A stretch of 64,000 nucleotides of DNA from Bolinopsis microptera. Its lineage: Eukaryota; Ctenophora; Tentaculata; Lobata; Bolinopsidae. The translations under genes were made by a program, and so were the position numbers. How positions within the stretch are numbered: position 1 is the first letter of the stretch; every line of letters starts with the position of its first letter. The DNA lies in NCBI RefSeq assembly GCF_026151205.1, contig NC_087084.1, forward strand, positions 9,358,894 through 9,422,893, read 5' to 3'. Under the pieces are notes generated by a model. It worked only from the letters and a program-made list of their open reading frames with translations, ran no database searches and was not told the DNA's origin. This document shows positions 29,866 through 41,839 of this stretch, in pieces.

Positions 29866-31614
29866 TCATTTACTGATAATCTTTCTCCACATTTCTGATT
29901 TGTCCTCTATGGGCTCATAACTAGATTTATTGGTAAAAAAGGCAAGATACGATTTATACATCACAAAAACAACCAAACACATGACCCCCAAACAAATAAA
30001 GACAAGTCCATAAATAGGAACGACTGCGCTATTAACATCTTCATCAACATCATCAGCATCAATCCAATCATTATTGTCGGATTCCAGTTTATTAAACATA
30101 AGGAACCGAAGATCTGCAAGTGAAGCATAAGAACTGCACTCACATCGTGCATTACAGCAAATAACAGCGGACTCGGATTCAGAATAATCAGCTACAGATT
30201 TCAATCCTGGATCTTGTGAAAACATAGCATCTCCTTCTCTCTTGTATTGAAGAAGTGAAGCTGCAAAAGTGCTGTCATATGTCATGTTGTGCAATTCTCC
30301 CTGATCCCATGTCAGATCAAAAACAAGGGGGTACAGATGCTGGATATCGGCCTTGGTAGGATCGTGGGTGCTGTTACACTCTCTGGCACCAGACGTTCTG
30401 AAGTAAACTTTTAACTGGTCTTTCCTGAAAACCATGACTTGATCAGTATCAGATTCTAGAAAACAAAGAATCCGTTGTGTGTTATCATCGGACTTTTCCC
30501 TTCTCCAATCCTGGGCCATGGATATGCCATCAAAGGTTCTATCAGCAAGCAAGTTGAAGCCAATGACTTCAGCCAGTGTTGGTACCAAGTCTACTGCACT
30601 TGTTAACCTAGTGTTTCTGTAAACTGAGGATATCCCATGAGGCCAGCTGATAACAAATGGAACTCTTGTTGCACCCTCCCAATTTGATCCCAATGTAGGT
30701 GCACCATGAGAACTTGATAATCGTTGCCAGTAACCAGCATAGGGACCAACATCACCAGAAAAATCACAGTTTGCATCTCTGGGACCTGTTTTAGATGTGA
30801 AGATGGATATGGTGTCGTGATGTATGCCATAGGAACGGAGCAGTTCTTGAGACATAGCCACAGATTCATCAAGTTGGGTTAAAAGATAATCTTTCTTAGG
30901 AATATTTTCGTTCACACTGAAAACTGGTAGTTTTATTGTAATTAGGGATATTATCAGTAAAAAAGGCTTCTTTTGTTTGCGGGCTTGGTGGACAAATTTC
31001 TTTGCTTTGGCGTAAAACATTACGTCTGACATGTTTCCCATGTTCAAAGGTTGTTCCAAAATCTTATTTCCTTCCATAAGTGGAACACCAATTTTTTCAG
31101 ATGAACATGTCAAGTTGAAATTGCAATTAGAAGGGACATATAATTCGTTCAAATGCACACAGCCATGGCTTGGATCATATGGTGTGCCATAAAAGAAATC
31201 AAACCCTCTGGACAGGGGTAAAAACTGAGGTTGGTGTCCCATATCCCACACACCAATAAATCCTGTAGCATATCCATCACTCTTCAGATAATCAGCAAGA
31301 GTTCTTTCATCACTTGGTAAACCACCTACACTGAGAGGAGTGAAATCTTTCCGGACACCATTCCTCTGTCCATGTCTTCCCGTGGGAAGTGCTGCCACGC
31401 TAGGGCTAGCAGTATTTCCACCGATATGGTAGTCCAAATAACTTATTCCAGTGGAAGCGAGCTTGTTTATCTTTGGGGTAAGGGTGTTGAAAGGGTTATT
31501 TACACCAATGTCTCCCCATCCGACGCCACTGCCAATAGTGATTACAATGTTTGGTTTGACTTTTTGACCAGAACTTATTCCAAGAAGCAAAAGCAGCAGT
31601 ACTACACGACTCAT
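29866..31614 (-). CDS. arylsulfatase-family pseudoenzyme, membrane anchored, 582 aa
   Basis: A single open frame from the ATG at 31614 begins with a signal peptide (MSRVVLLLLLLGISSG), contains the alkaline-phosphatase/sulfatase fold and ends with one membrane helix (about 535-558) and a short cytoplasmic tail. Arylsulfatases of this group (ARSA/ARSB/ARSI-like) hydrolyse sulfate esters with a formylglycine made from Cys in CxPxR. Here that site is A69-S-P-S-V73, followed by a recognisable AALPTGR. The metal-binding DD near the N-terminus is S29-G30 (IGSGVGWGD), and the later SDNG is SKTG. The active-site Lys before WEG is not evident. The fold is kept and the frame is intact, so a non-catalytic binding role is likelier than a dead gene. 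The frame stays open upstream through a 38-bp minisatellite; I chose 31614 because the signal peptide starts there. Confidence 0.85.
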   Translation of the reverse strand: MSRVVLLLLLLGISSGQKVKPNIVITIGSGVGWGDIGVNNPFNTLTPKINKLASTGISYLDYHIGGNTASPSVAALPTGRHGQRNGVRKDFTPLSVGGLPSDERTLADYLKSDGYATGFIGVWDMGHQPQFLPLSRGFDFFYGTPYDPSHGCVHLNELYVPSNCNFNLTCSSEKIGVPLMEGNKILEQPLNMGNMSDVMFYAKAKKFVHQARKQKKPFLLIISLITIKLPVFSVNENIPKKDYLLTQLDESVAMSQELLRSYGIHHDTISIFTSKTGPRDANCDFSGDVGPYAGYWQRLSSSHGAPTLGSNWEGATRVPFVISWPHGISSVYRNTRLTSAVDLVPTLAEVIGFNLLADRTFDGISMAQDWRREKSDDNTQRILCFLESDTDQVMVFRKDQLKVYFRTSGARECNSTHDPTKADIQHLYPLVFDLTWDQGELHNMTYDSTFAASLLQYKREGDAMFSQDPGLKSVADYSESESAVICCNARCECSSYASLADLRFLMFNKLESDNNDWIDADDVDEDVNSAVVPIYGLVFICLGVMCLVVFVMYKSYLAFFTNKSSYEPIEDKSEMWRKIISK

Positions 31615-31700
31615 CAGATCATAATATGTATTTACATTCCTGCTGCAATTACAAATATTAAGAGGAATGATCCTATACACGATTGTAATTTTGACTTTTA

Positions 31701-32092
31701 AAAAGGCCCCCACCAAGGGTGGACCACTGCAAGGTTCGTGCAAAAAATACAGCACTAAGAATACTGTTCGTGCAAATATACTGAACGGCGATATAAGATT
31801 GCTGTTCGCGCAAATATACTGAACGGCGATATAAGATTGCTGTTCGCGCAAATATACTGAACGGTGGTATAAGATTGCTGTTCGCGCAAATATGTACTGT
31901 ACGGCGATATAAGATTGCTGTTCGCGCAAATATACTGAACGGTGGTATAAGATTGCTGTTCGCGCAAATATGTACTGAACGGCGATATAAGATTGCTGTT
32001 CGTGCAAATATACTGAACGGCGACATAAGATTGCTTTTTGCGCAAATATACTGAACGGTGGTATAAGATTGCTGTTCACGCAAATATTACTA
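31701..32092. repeat. left end of composite element: terminal sequence plus 38-bp minisatellite
   Basis: AAGGCCCCCACCAAGGGTGG and CCACTGCAAGGTTCGTGCAA are followed by about 8.5 units of TGTTCGCGCAAATATACTGA plus ACGGCGATATAAGATTGC (38 bp, some 40). The inverted counterpart is at 39831-40109. It is open in frame with the sulfatase gene, which produces a spurious long N-terminal extension. Confidence 0.9.
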
Positions 32093-32099
32093 CATCCAT

Positions 32100-32400
32100 T
32101 GCCTCAAATGAACGATCGTACAGAACTGAACTATTTGTATAAGTTGAACTATAAAGCTACAGTATTATAAGAGGTATTTAGTCGAATTAATATAAGAATA
32201 TAATTTGTGAACTTACAGAATCTCCGAATGTGTGAGATCTTAGCATAGCTAGCAGTAAAGCAGTAATCAGCTGAGGCCATTCCTGTTCAGTACATTATTT
32301 TATCACTTTAAATCAGTAATCAAATCAGTACAATACATGACTTAATATATTATGCAGGTTATTGCATTGTAATTTGGTGACAAGTTCAGTAACATAAAGA
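32100..32400. other. interior of composite element, no supported gene
   Basis: A minus-strand ATG at about 32279 opens 22 codons up to a donor-like GTAAGTTC at about 32215, which could be a 5' exon of the sulfatase-like gene joined at TTGCAG near 31645. That would make it an upstream ORF. This is weak. Confidence 0.25.
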
Positions 32401-32408
32401 CATAATTA

Positions 32409-32500
32409 GGGGGGGGGGGCAACGCCCCAAAAGGCCCCAAAAGGCCCCAAAAGGCCCCAAAAGGCCCCAAAAAGCCCCGATTTCTAGGGCCCTTTTTGGA
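32409..32500. repeat. 10-bp (AAGGCCCCAA)n repeat after a G run
   Basis: A G run is followed by CAACGCCCC and five units of AAAAGGCCCC; a partial inverted copy (TTTTTGGATT... TTTTGGGGCCC) follows at 32491-32535, giving hairpin potential. Confidence 0.85.
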
Positions 32501-32786
32501 TTTTAAATATGTGTAGGACCTTTTGGGGCCCTAGAATTAACTTCAATTTCATCAAGTTTGATATATGCTGAGTGCTTTAATGATATTATCTGACTACTTG
32601 CACAGTACGTTTATGTTTATTTGAGTGTATTTACATGGAGATTATGGTCCACAAACACTATCAAACAGAGAAAAGCAATGATCTAACAGGGTAGAACTAT
32701 CTAATTTAATGTTGTACCATATTGCATATTAGGGGGGGGGGGACTAAAGTTCTGATCTCTACCCGTGCTGTCAGTCTGAACTTCCA

Positions 32787-34535
32787 AGGAGGATGAGGAG
32801 GAGGACTGAGGAGGATGAGGAAGATGAGGATGAGGAGGATGAGGAGGATGAGGAGGAGGACTGACGTGCAGGAGGAAGACTGGGGACTGAGGAGGAGGAC
32901 TGAGGAGGAGGACTGAGGAAGGGGACTGAGGAGGATATGGAGGACTGAGGAGGATGAGGAGGAGGAGGAGGACTGAGGAGGAGGAGGAGGAGAAAGACTG
33001 ACGAGGAGGAGGACTGACGAGGAGGAAGACTTAAGAGTAGGAGAAGGAGGAGGAGAACTGAGGAGGAGACTGAGGAGGAGGAGGACTGATGAGGAAGAGG
33101 ATGAGGATGATGAGGAGAAGGACTGACGAGTAGGAGGAGGACTGGGACTGAGGAAGAGGAGGACTGAGGAGGAGGACTGAAGAGGAGGAGGAGGACTGAT
33201 GAGGAGGAGGAGGACTGATGAGGAGGAGGAGAAGGAGGACTCCAGAGGAGGACTCAGGAGGAAGAGGAGGAAGAGGAGAAGGCTGACGAGTAGAAGAGGA
33301 CTGGGGACTGAGGAGCAAGATGACTGAGGAGGAGGACTGAGGACTCAGGAGGAGGATTAATCAGGAGGAGGACTCACGAGGTGGAGGAGGATGAGGAGGA
33401 AGACTCACGAAGAGGACTGAAGAGGAGAAAGAGGACTGATGAGGAGGAGGACTCCAGAGGAGGAGGAGGACTAAGGACGAGGAGGAGGAGGACGACGACT
33501 TTGAGAAGGACTGAGGATGAGGACTGATGAGGAGGAGAAGGAGGAGGAGGAGGACTTAGGAGTAGGAGAAGGAGGGGAGGACTGAGGAGGAGGAGACTGA
33601 GGAGGAGGAGGAGGACTGTTGAGGAGGAGGACTGAGGAGGAGGACTGATTAGGAGGAGAAGGAAGAGGAGAATGAGGAGGAGGATGAGGATGAGGACTGA
33701 GGACTGAGGAGGAGGAGGAGCTGAGGAGGAGGATTGGGGGAGGAGGACTCAGGAGGAGGATAAGAAGGACTCAGGAGGAGGATGACTCAGAAGGAGGACT
33801 GAGGAGGTGGAAGAGGGTGAGGAGGAGGACTCAGGAGGAGGACTGAAGAGGAGGAGGAGGACTGATGAGGAGGAGGAGGACTGATGAGGAGGAGGAGGAG
33901 GAGGACTCCAGAGGAGGACTCAGGAGGAAGAGGAGGAGGAGGAGAAGGCTGACGAGTAGAAGAGGACTGGGGACTGAGGAGCAAGAGGACTGAGGAGGAG
34001 GACTGAGGACTGAGGAGGAGGAGGAGGACTGAGGAAGACTGGGGAAGACTGAGAAGGACTGAGGAGGAAGACTAAGGAGGACGAGAAAGAGGACTAGGAG
34101 GACGAGGACTAAGGACGAGGACTAGGAGGATGAGGACGAGAACTAAGGACGAGGAGGAGGACTGATGAAGAGGAGGACTAGGGGAGGAGTGAGGAGGACT
34201 GAGGAGGAGGAGGAGGAGAAGGAAGACTGGGGGAGGACTGAGGAGGAGGATCAGGAAGAGGACTGATGAGGAGGATAAGGAGGAGGAAGAACACTGATGA
34301 GGAGGATGACGAGGAGGACTGAGGATGAGGAAGAGGAGAAGGAAGACTGGGGAGGACTGATGAGGAGGAGGAGGAGGAGGACTCCAAAGGAGGACTCAGG
34401 AGGAAGAGGAGGAGGAGGAGGAGGAAGGGGAGGACTAAGGAGGAGGAGGACGAGGACTAAGGACGAGGATCAGGACGAGGACGAGGACGACTATGAGGAG
34501 GACTGAGGATGAGGATTGATGAGGAGGAGAAGGAC
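32787..34535. repeat. 1.75-kb polypurine (GAGGAGGA/CTGA) satellite
   Basis: Almost unbroken purine sequence on the plus strand built from GAGGAGGA and GGACTGAGGAGGA modules. Larger period copies are visible: a block around 33225-33320 is repeated at 33890-33985. Ser/Pro-rich or Glu/Arg-rich ORFs across it are artefacts. Such polypurine-polypyrimidine tracts can form triplex DNA. Confidence 0.95.
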
Positions 34536-34539
34536 AGTG

Positions 34540-35285
34540 CTCCCACTTCAGTGGGGCTGAGGGTGTCAGTCGAAGAACCAGCCATATGAACCGCATCCGA
34601 TCCCCTACCAAGCCTATGGCGAACTTGAGAATGACAGGACCATGTCATTCTCCAGGCAAACCCGTTCAGCAACCAACTGACCCAGCACCACAATGTGAAA
34701 AATGTGGTTCGGATTGGACTTACACCAGGCATTTGTTCTCGGTTGGGCTGGGACGAACCAAGACCCCATCTTTAAACCTGCCTATAATATCGCACTAACT
34801 ATGTGCTCACTTCCAAACTTGAAATCTGGGAATGATTGAATTAAAGTATTAATAAATTATCAGGTCAATACTTCAATAAATTATCTGGGAATAAAGAAGT
34901 GATTCTGGGCTGTAATTTTAAGAACGAAAACAATATCATAGGAAGTCTAAAAAACGAAAGTCACATTAAAGATATACGATTTACATTTAGCCTTGATAAG
35001 AATGCAATAGTGTAGTACACTCGCAATATCCCTGTACTGCAGTGTAGGTTAAATATCGTATTGTAGGTGCAGTATGAAATTGCTATCTGGCACGTTTGCA
35101 CAATAATAATAAATTGAAGTTTAAGAACACCACTATTAAGATAAACTTATACTCAGCAGTGTTTAATCTAGTCATCCCAGAAACTATCATGATAAAAGTT
35201 AGGACTGCTATCAAATACTTGAAAATATATCGTTCATATGAGTAAAACTTAAAACTAAAGAACTAACACTAAATATAGGCCAAAA
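34540..35285. other. unassigned sequence and LINE 3' UTR
   Basis: From 34540 to about 34800 is a GC-balanced stretch of unknown origin with no convincing ORF. From about 34800 to 35285 is AT-rich sequence downstream of the LINE ORF2 stop, probably its 3' UTR. The 3' terminus was not identified. Confidence 0.4.
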
Positions 35286-35289
35286 TCAG

Positions 35290-38207
35290 TCATTGATATA
35301 GTTTTTCAAGTTCATGCTGAGACAGTTTAAATAAGAAAGTTTTTAGAAATGCTTTAAAAGATTCCAGGGATTCAGCTGATGTGATGGTAGTAGGCAGACG
35401 GTTGTAGATCTTTGGAGCCACGACTGAAAAGCTTCGCTCGCCAAACTTAGAGTTGAACGATGGAACCATAAGTTTCAATGTGTGACCATGATGAGTGTAC
35501 CGAAACATGTCTTGAATATACGTTGGAGCGAGCCATAATAATGATTTGTGAGACAACAGTAATATTTTGAACACAATCCTTTTCTTTACATCCAGCCAGT
35601 GAAGATTAGTCAGGTCGTCTTCCAGGTGGTCATGCTTATATTTACCAGTAACGGCTTTTGCAGCAGCATTTTGTAGTAACTGAAGCTGATGTAAAAGCTT
35701 CTCGCCAATACCAAAATATAAACCGTTACAATAATCTAGACATGATACCACTAGACTGTTGACGATGACTTTAATCTGTTTGAGATTCAAAAGGAAGCGG
35801 ATTTTCCTGATATTGCGCAAGGTATGAAAGCATTTCTTCTTGAGATTTATAATTTGTTTATCAAAAACTAGTTGATTGTCCATAACCAACCCTAGATTCT
35901 TAACGGTGGGGACAAACATAACTAATGTGTTAGGAGCAATTTCAACCCCATGAAGTTCAATCTCATTTAGTACCTTTCTAGGTCCAAAGACTATAAGCTG
36001 AGTTTTAGAGTCATTTAATTGCAGATAATATTGAGACATCCAATTCTTTATCCTCAAGAAACAATTTCTCAGTTGGTTTGTTAAGGTTTTCACCTGATCT
36101 GAGGGTTTGAAAGATTTCATAATTTGATGATCGTCTGCATAACCAATAATAGAAAACCCAGATTCTTTTACACAGCTGTACAATGATCTAATATAGATGT
36201 TGAAAAGTACAGGGCCTAGCACAGAGCCCTGAGGTACTCCAAAACGTAAAATTATGGTTTCAGAGACTGATTTACCAAGTCTGATACGCTGACAACGTCC
36301 TGTTAGGAAGCTGGTGAACCAACTCAGAGCTGACCCCCTTATTCCTATTTCTTGCCTCAAGATCTTCAGAAGTAAATTATGATCCACAGTATCAAAGGCT
36401 GCACTGAGGTCCAACAGCATAACAACAGTAGCTGTTTTTTCATCTGCAGCAATAAGGACATCATTAACGATTTTTATCAAGAGAGTTTCTGTGCTGTGGT
36501 GTTTCTTGTAGGCAAATTGTTCCTGACAATTCAGATTATTTCGACTAAGGTGCTCGTTAAGTCTTCTCAAAACTACTCTCTCAATTAATTTTCCCAGGAA
36601 TGTAAGGTTGGAGACAGGTCTGTAGTTTTTCAGTATATTCGGATCCTGAGACTCATCTTTCACTAGGGGAATAACGTCAGCCAGTTTAACACCATCCATA
36701 CTGCCGGTGGACAGCGATTGGTTAACAAGATCAACCCAAACATGCAATAGGGAAGTGATATTATCCTTAACAAGATCTTGTGGTAAACAGTCATTAGGTG
36801 AACAATTGATTCCACTTTCCTTGATTATATCTTCAAGTTCTGAGATGCAGGTTGGTTCAAATTCGAAGAGGGGTGTTACAGTAGTATCACTGCAATCTGG
36901 TATAGAGGTAGCAGGTATGTTATCACGAATCTTTTCAACCTTTTCAGAGAAGAACTTGTTGAAGTCAGATGCAAGTAGTTCAATATTATCAGTGTAGTCA
37001 GGTAGAATTCTACTTTGTTTACGATCCATTACCTTATTGACAACTTGATAGAGAGTTCGAGTTTTATTCTCTGACTTATTGATAACAGTTTCCAAGAAAT
37101 CTTTCTTTTTAGTCAAAGCTAGTGTAGTAGCCTCATGACAGAGTTCTTTGTAGTGCAGAAAGTGTCCCTCAGATCTATTTTTCTTTTTCTCGGCTCGACG
37201 ACGAAGTTTTCTCAGATCTCTATATTCCTTATCAAACCATGGAGCTTTATCCACTACTGACACTCTTTTGCTAATTAATGGAGCATAAACATCAAGAAGG
37301 TTCACTATAGAGGCATCAAGACTCACTACAGAAGTCTCAAATGATTCTGAAACATCAAACTGATCAAGAACATCATTAAGGTCACGTGAAAAGGTATCCT
37401 TGTCTACAGCTTTAATATCTCTGAATTCAATTGATTTGAAATATTTCTTTCCTAAAGTGTTGCTTATGTTACAGATTATAGGAAAGTGATCTGAGCCTAG
37501 TGTATCGCTATTGTCAATAAACACATTATTGCAATGAAGATGGTTGTTCAGCGAGAAAGTAAATAACTGATCTAGACATGCACCACCAATGTGTGTTGGA
37601 CGATCATACAGAGCATGGAGACCATATGATCTGAGTATCTTTAGAGTATCAGATGCAACCCTGTTGTTACCATCATTAAGTGTATGTTGAGATCTCCGGC
37701 CAGGACAATATTATCACAGCGAGTAGAAATATCAGAGAGAAGAAGGTCAAGTTCCTGTGTAAAAGCAGAGGTTAAAGGGCCAGTCCTGTACATTACAACA
37801 AAAAGAATCTTATTAGAGCTGGTCTTAACTTTTCCCATTGTGAGTTCGAAATGTTTGAATACTATCCTACTCTTTTCCATAGAGCACGTTAAATATGACC
37901 GAAATATGAGTGCAGTGCCACCACCCCTCTCGTTAAGCCTATAATTATGGTGGAGTGAGTAACCTCGTTCCTTAATAATAGCAGTGGTTACGGATGAGTT
38001 GCTAGTCAGCCACGTCTCACAAACAGCAGCAATATCAATATTTTTGTCCTCCAAAAGGCTCACAAAAAGATCAGCTTTGTTGTTGATTGATCTAGGATTA
38101 AAGAGAAGGAGGTTGAAATCTGACGATTCATTGGATCTGATCATTTGCTTTGATAAAAAGGAATTGTCTTCTTTATTCTTTTCTGATGTTCCACAAATAC
38201 AGAACAT
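35290..38207 (-). CDS. LINE ORF2: AP endonuclease and reverse transcriptase, one frameshift
   Basis: The first part (38207-37641) encodes an APE-type endonuclease N-terminus (NPRSINNKAD, CETWLTS, AGDLNIH). The frame then shifts by one missing base near 37660 and continues as LGSDHFPI (catalytic SDH), a linker and an RT domain with VPQGSVLGPVLFNIYI and the YADD box (IGYADDHQIM). The thumb region holds SCLDYCNGLYFG. The C-terminus has RRLPTTI-like CR1/L2 tail words (RLPTTITSAESLESFKAFLK). It overlaps ORF1 by 67 bp. No RNase H domain. A CR1/L2-type clade is my inference. The frameshift means this copy is probably inactive. Confidence 0.88.
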
Positions 38208-39517
38208 CTGGGGTCTCCAGTGTGATGATTAGTATCATTGTTTTTTGCTCTGACACAGTGACAACACTTGAAAACATGATCATCAGTCTTTTTTAAGCAA
38301 TCTCGTGATTCATGATTTTCAGAGCAAAACCCACAAACTGGATCAGCTTTATTTTTACATTCTTTGCTGTAATGACCATACTCCTGGCAATTGAAACATC
38401 TAAGAACAAAGATACTGTCATAGACTTTACACATAGACTGGTATCCAATAAACACCTTGTTCCCTTGCTGAGCAATTATGGATCTAATAACATTGCTGAC
38501 TTTTACAATAGCCTTAAAGATGTCTTTATTGTTTTTGAGAGGTTTAACAGCCAAGATTTCGATAATTTTATCATCATTAGAAGTAGAAGAACTATCGAGA
38601 AGCTTTGATATCCCAGGATTTTGTTTTTCAAGCATAGATTTTAGTTCCTCCACGGTGTATTCTCTTGATAATCCTACAATGTGGACAGTTGGTACTCTTG
38701 TTGATACTTTTACAACAGAATGCTGCTCATCTTTGAGTTGTTTAGTCAGAACATCAACATCGTGTTGAGAATTGAGAACAATTCCAGTAGTATCAGATTT
38801 CTGCAAGTGGAAGGTACTACTTACTGAGAGGCCGTTCTCAATACAAATCTTTTCTAGTTTTTTTGAACTGATGAGTTTACCTTGACTGTCCTTTTGTACT
38901 GAAACCACTTTTTTCATGTTTTCTGTTCTCTGCTTATCATTCCAAGGATTATATTCGTTGTTAGACTCAGAGATTGATGAAGTTTGATGTGTAGCTGCAC
39001 TCTTGTTTTGGGATATCATGGTTTTTAGCTCTTTTAACTCCAACAATAAAGAATTGTTGACTGCATCAATTTTGTGGTCCAAAAGAGTAAATTTATCTGA
39101 TTTATTAGCAGCTTTTTTCTTTCCTTTGTTAACTTTACAAAAATCACACACAAATGTAAAGTTACCATGCCTTCTAGCAAACACACCATCTTTGTTGGAA
39201 GCCTTAATAAAGCTGTTAAAGAATGAAGATGGGCAGATTATGTCTTTACCATCTTTTTCAGTACCATCTTCCTTCACACAAACAGCATGAAATAATCTAT
39301 CGCATTCCCAGCAAGGTAACGCTTTATCTCCTGCTTTACTATCCAAACACGATGAACACTGACCATTAGAAATGATAGCATAGTTCAACAGATCTGAAGA
39401 AACACTTTCCTGAGGTCGGGTAGTAACAATTTCCTGAGAGGTCTGTGAAGTTTCTGATACAGTCTCTAATTGGACGTCTGACGTTGGTCCCAACAAATGA
39501 TTTTCACCACCTTTCAT
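38141..39517 (-). CDS. LINE ORF1: PHD-like finger and zinc knuckles, 458 aa
   Basis: The N-terminal half has a PHD-type Cys pattern (CSSC ... CWEC ... FHAVC ... FVCDFC). A lysine-rich coiled segment follows (DHKIDAVNNSLLLELKELK), then a central domain. The C-terminus carries zinc knuckles (CFNCQEYGHYSKEC, CGFCSENHESRDC and a longer CCHC... PRC). This is typical of CR1-like ORF1 RNA-binding proteins. The ORF is intact and its stop overlaps the start of ORF2. The 5' UTR probably extends to about 39700. Confidence 0.85.
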   Translation of the reverse strand: MKGGENHLLGPTSDVQLETVSETSQTSQEIVTTRPQESVSSDLLNYAIISNGQCSSCLDSKAGDKALPCWECDRLFHAVCVKEDGTEKDGKDIICPSSFFNSFIKASNKDGVFARRHGNFTFVCDFCKVNKGKKKAANKSDKFTLLDHKIDAVNNSLLLELKELKTMISQNKSAATHQTSSISESNNEYNPWNDKQRTENMKKVVSVQKDSQGKLISSKKLEKICIENGLSVSSTFHLQKSDTTGIVLNSQHDVDVLTKQLKDEQHSVVKVSTRVPTVHIVGLSREYTVEELKSMLEKQNPGISKLLDSSSTSNDDKIIEILAVKPLKNNKDIFKAIVKVSNVIRSIIAQQGNKVFIGYQSMCKVYDSIFVLRCFNCQEYGHYSKECKNKADPVCGFCSENHESRDCLKKTDDHVFKCCHCVRAKNNDTNHHTGDPRCSVFVEHQKRIKKTIPFYQSK

Positions 39518-39722
39518 ATCAGCGGGCTTTTCCAGTGTGTATAAATTGTACTTGTATAGTACTTGTATAGTACCGTTAAAGGCACAGCACCAACAATGTG
39601 CAGTAGCAGGGGCAACTGGCAGTTAAAAATTGCCGATATAACAGAGATAAGGGAGCTCTGTTTTCAACACGTAACAAAACTGCAAATAATAAAACAAAAA
39701 AACCTTATTTATTTATTTATAA

Positions 39723-39781
39723 TATACTGAAAAGCAGTAATAATATACATATATTATATGCTTTTATTACTGCTTTTCAGT
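39723..39781. repeat. short perfect palindrome
   Basis: TACTGAAAAGCAGTAATA and TATTACTGCTTTTCAGTA flank an AT-rich loop. It lies between the LINE 5' end and the right minisatellite of the composite element. Confidence 0.85.
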
Positions 39782-39830
39782 ATTTTTGCCCACAAACCAC
39801 AAACAGCTATCATAAGTTTATAACCCCATT

Positions 39831-40109
39831 CAGTACATATTTGCGCGAACAGCAATCTTATACCACCGTTCAGTATATTTGCGCGAACAGCAATCTTATA
39901 TCGCCGTTCAGTATATTTGCGCGAACAGCAATCTTATACCACCGTTCAGTATATTTGCGCGAACAGCAATCTTATATCGCTGTTCAGTATATTTGCGCGA
40001 ACAGCAACCTTATATCCCCGTTCAGCATATTTGCACAACATAGCACTTAATTCCCCCGTTCAGTATTTGTTGCACGAAATTGCAGTGGTCCACCCTTGGG
40101 GGGGGCTTT
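39831..40109. repeat. right end of composite element: inverted 38-bp minisatellite
   Basis: About six units of the reverse-complement 38-bp repeat (TTTGCGCGAACAGCAATCTTAT...CGTTCAGTA), the distal ones diverged, followed by GCACGAAATTGCAGTGGTCC and a C3TTGG8 end. It mirrors 31701-32092. Confidence 0.9.
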
Positions 40110-40425
40110 AAAAATGCCTGAATCCTGAACATTCTAATACTGGGTTCAGATAAAATTGCTAAAGTTTCTGATATCAGTTTTTCATACATTCAGACGATAA
40201 ATAAAACAATATTATGTCTATGTCTCAAGGTAATGAACTTGATAATGATAATATAAGACAATAAATTAAGCAAAAAAAGATCTAGAAACATTTTTTCCTT
40301 AAAAGAAAATTATCCGAAGATATAGATGAAACATTTATTAAAATATAGATCTACTTGAAATCCCTATGAATGCAAAGTGCAAACTTAATGCATACAGTTA
40401 AAAGAATCAACCAGTATTTTCATTA

Positions 40426-41232
<807 letters not shown>

Positions 41233-41239
41233 CTAGCAG

Positions 41240-41730
41240 ATGAAGAATGCTAAACCTAGAGGAATTAAGTAGGTACAACTGTTGTAAGATTTGCATAATA
41301 CAATATACATGTACAATTACATGTTAAGGTACCATGTTTAGTTGTTGCTCAAAGAGAAGCTCATAGGCATGTGTCACAACATGAGCTCGTTTGGAACTAT
41401 TGTGCCAAAAGATATTTTAACAAATCATATTAATACTATACATCAGAATATAAAAAGAGATTTTTGAAGAGGAGCTTTTTAAAAGTAAAAGTCGTCCCTT
41501 TGACCGAAATATTGCGGTTTTGACTGAAATTTTGAACAGTGACCAATCAGTGAGGTCGGTAAGAGTGATGCAAGTCGCCATCAAATGACTGGAAGCAGTA
41601 TATCCCGATAACTTTGATGCAATGAAAATTTTGAATATGTCCTACCAGTAGGTCATATTCGAATTTCAGCTTTCTGCAACCTACATTTCACTGTTTTGAA
41701 TGAATTTTTCTTGAATGATCATCTTACTTG
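41240..41730. other. intergenic DNA upstream of HINT, nothing recognised
   Basis: AT-rich, with only short ORFs and no repeats of note. It presumably holds the HINT promoter and 5' UTR. Confidence 0.4.
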
Positions 41731-41732
41731 TC

Positions 41733-41832
41733 ATACGTTGTATGACCCGCCGCGCACGAGTGCGTGGCTCCCCCTGTATCGTAGAAACTATAGTAAAACA
41801 ACGATGGGGGGTCACGACGTGATACACATATT
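41733..41832. mobile_element. 100-bp MITE (TTGTATGAC / GTGATACA ends)
   Basis: TTGTATGACCCGCCGCGCAC, GAGTGCGTGGCTCCCCCTGT and an end GGGGTCACGACGTGATACA recur at 50190-50300, in part at 50508-50648, and as a split copy at 51042-51094 plus 59833-59888. The ends are short imperfect inverted repeats (TTGTATSAC). No coding capacity. The superfamily is unknown. Confidence 0.7.
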
Positions 41833-41839
41833 GAGGGTC

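Larger units (their letters stand above)
31701..40109. mobile_element. 8.4-kb region bounded by inverted minisatellite-bearing ends
   Basis: Both ends carry the same terminal words (GGCCCCCACCAAGGGTGG / CCACCCTTGGGGGGGGC, and GGACCACTGCA / TGCAGTGGTCC), each followed inward by the 38-bp minisatellite in opposite orientation. Long terminal inverted repeats made of tandem repeats are the hallmark of FB/Galileo-type fold-back transposons. The interior holds a GA tract and a LINE, likely later passengers. TTAAAA flanks both ends and might be a target duplication, but the AT-rich edges make this ambiguous. Two independent inverted insertions are the alternative. Confidence 0.5.

Noticed and set aside
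31615-32079. Long N-terminal extension of the sulfatase frame
   Set aside because: It is translation through the 38-bp minisatellite; a signal peptide starts at 31614, and all frames of the array are open.
32787-34535. Ser/Pro-rich minus-strand and Glu/Arg-rich plus-strand ORFs
   Set aside because: Composition artefacts of the polypurine satellite.
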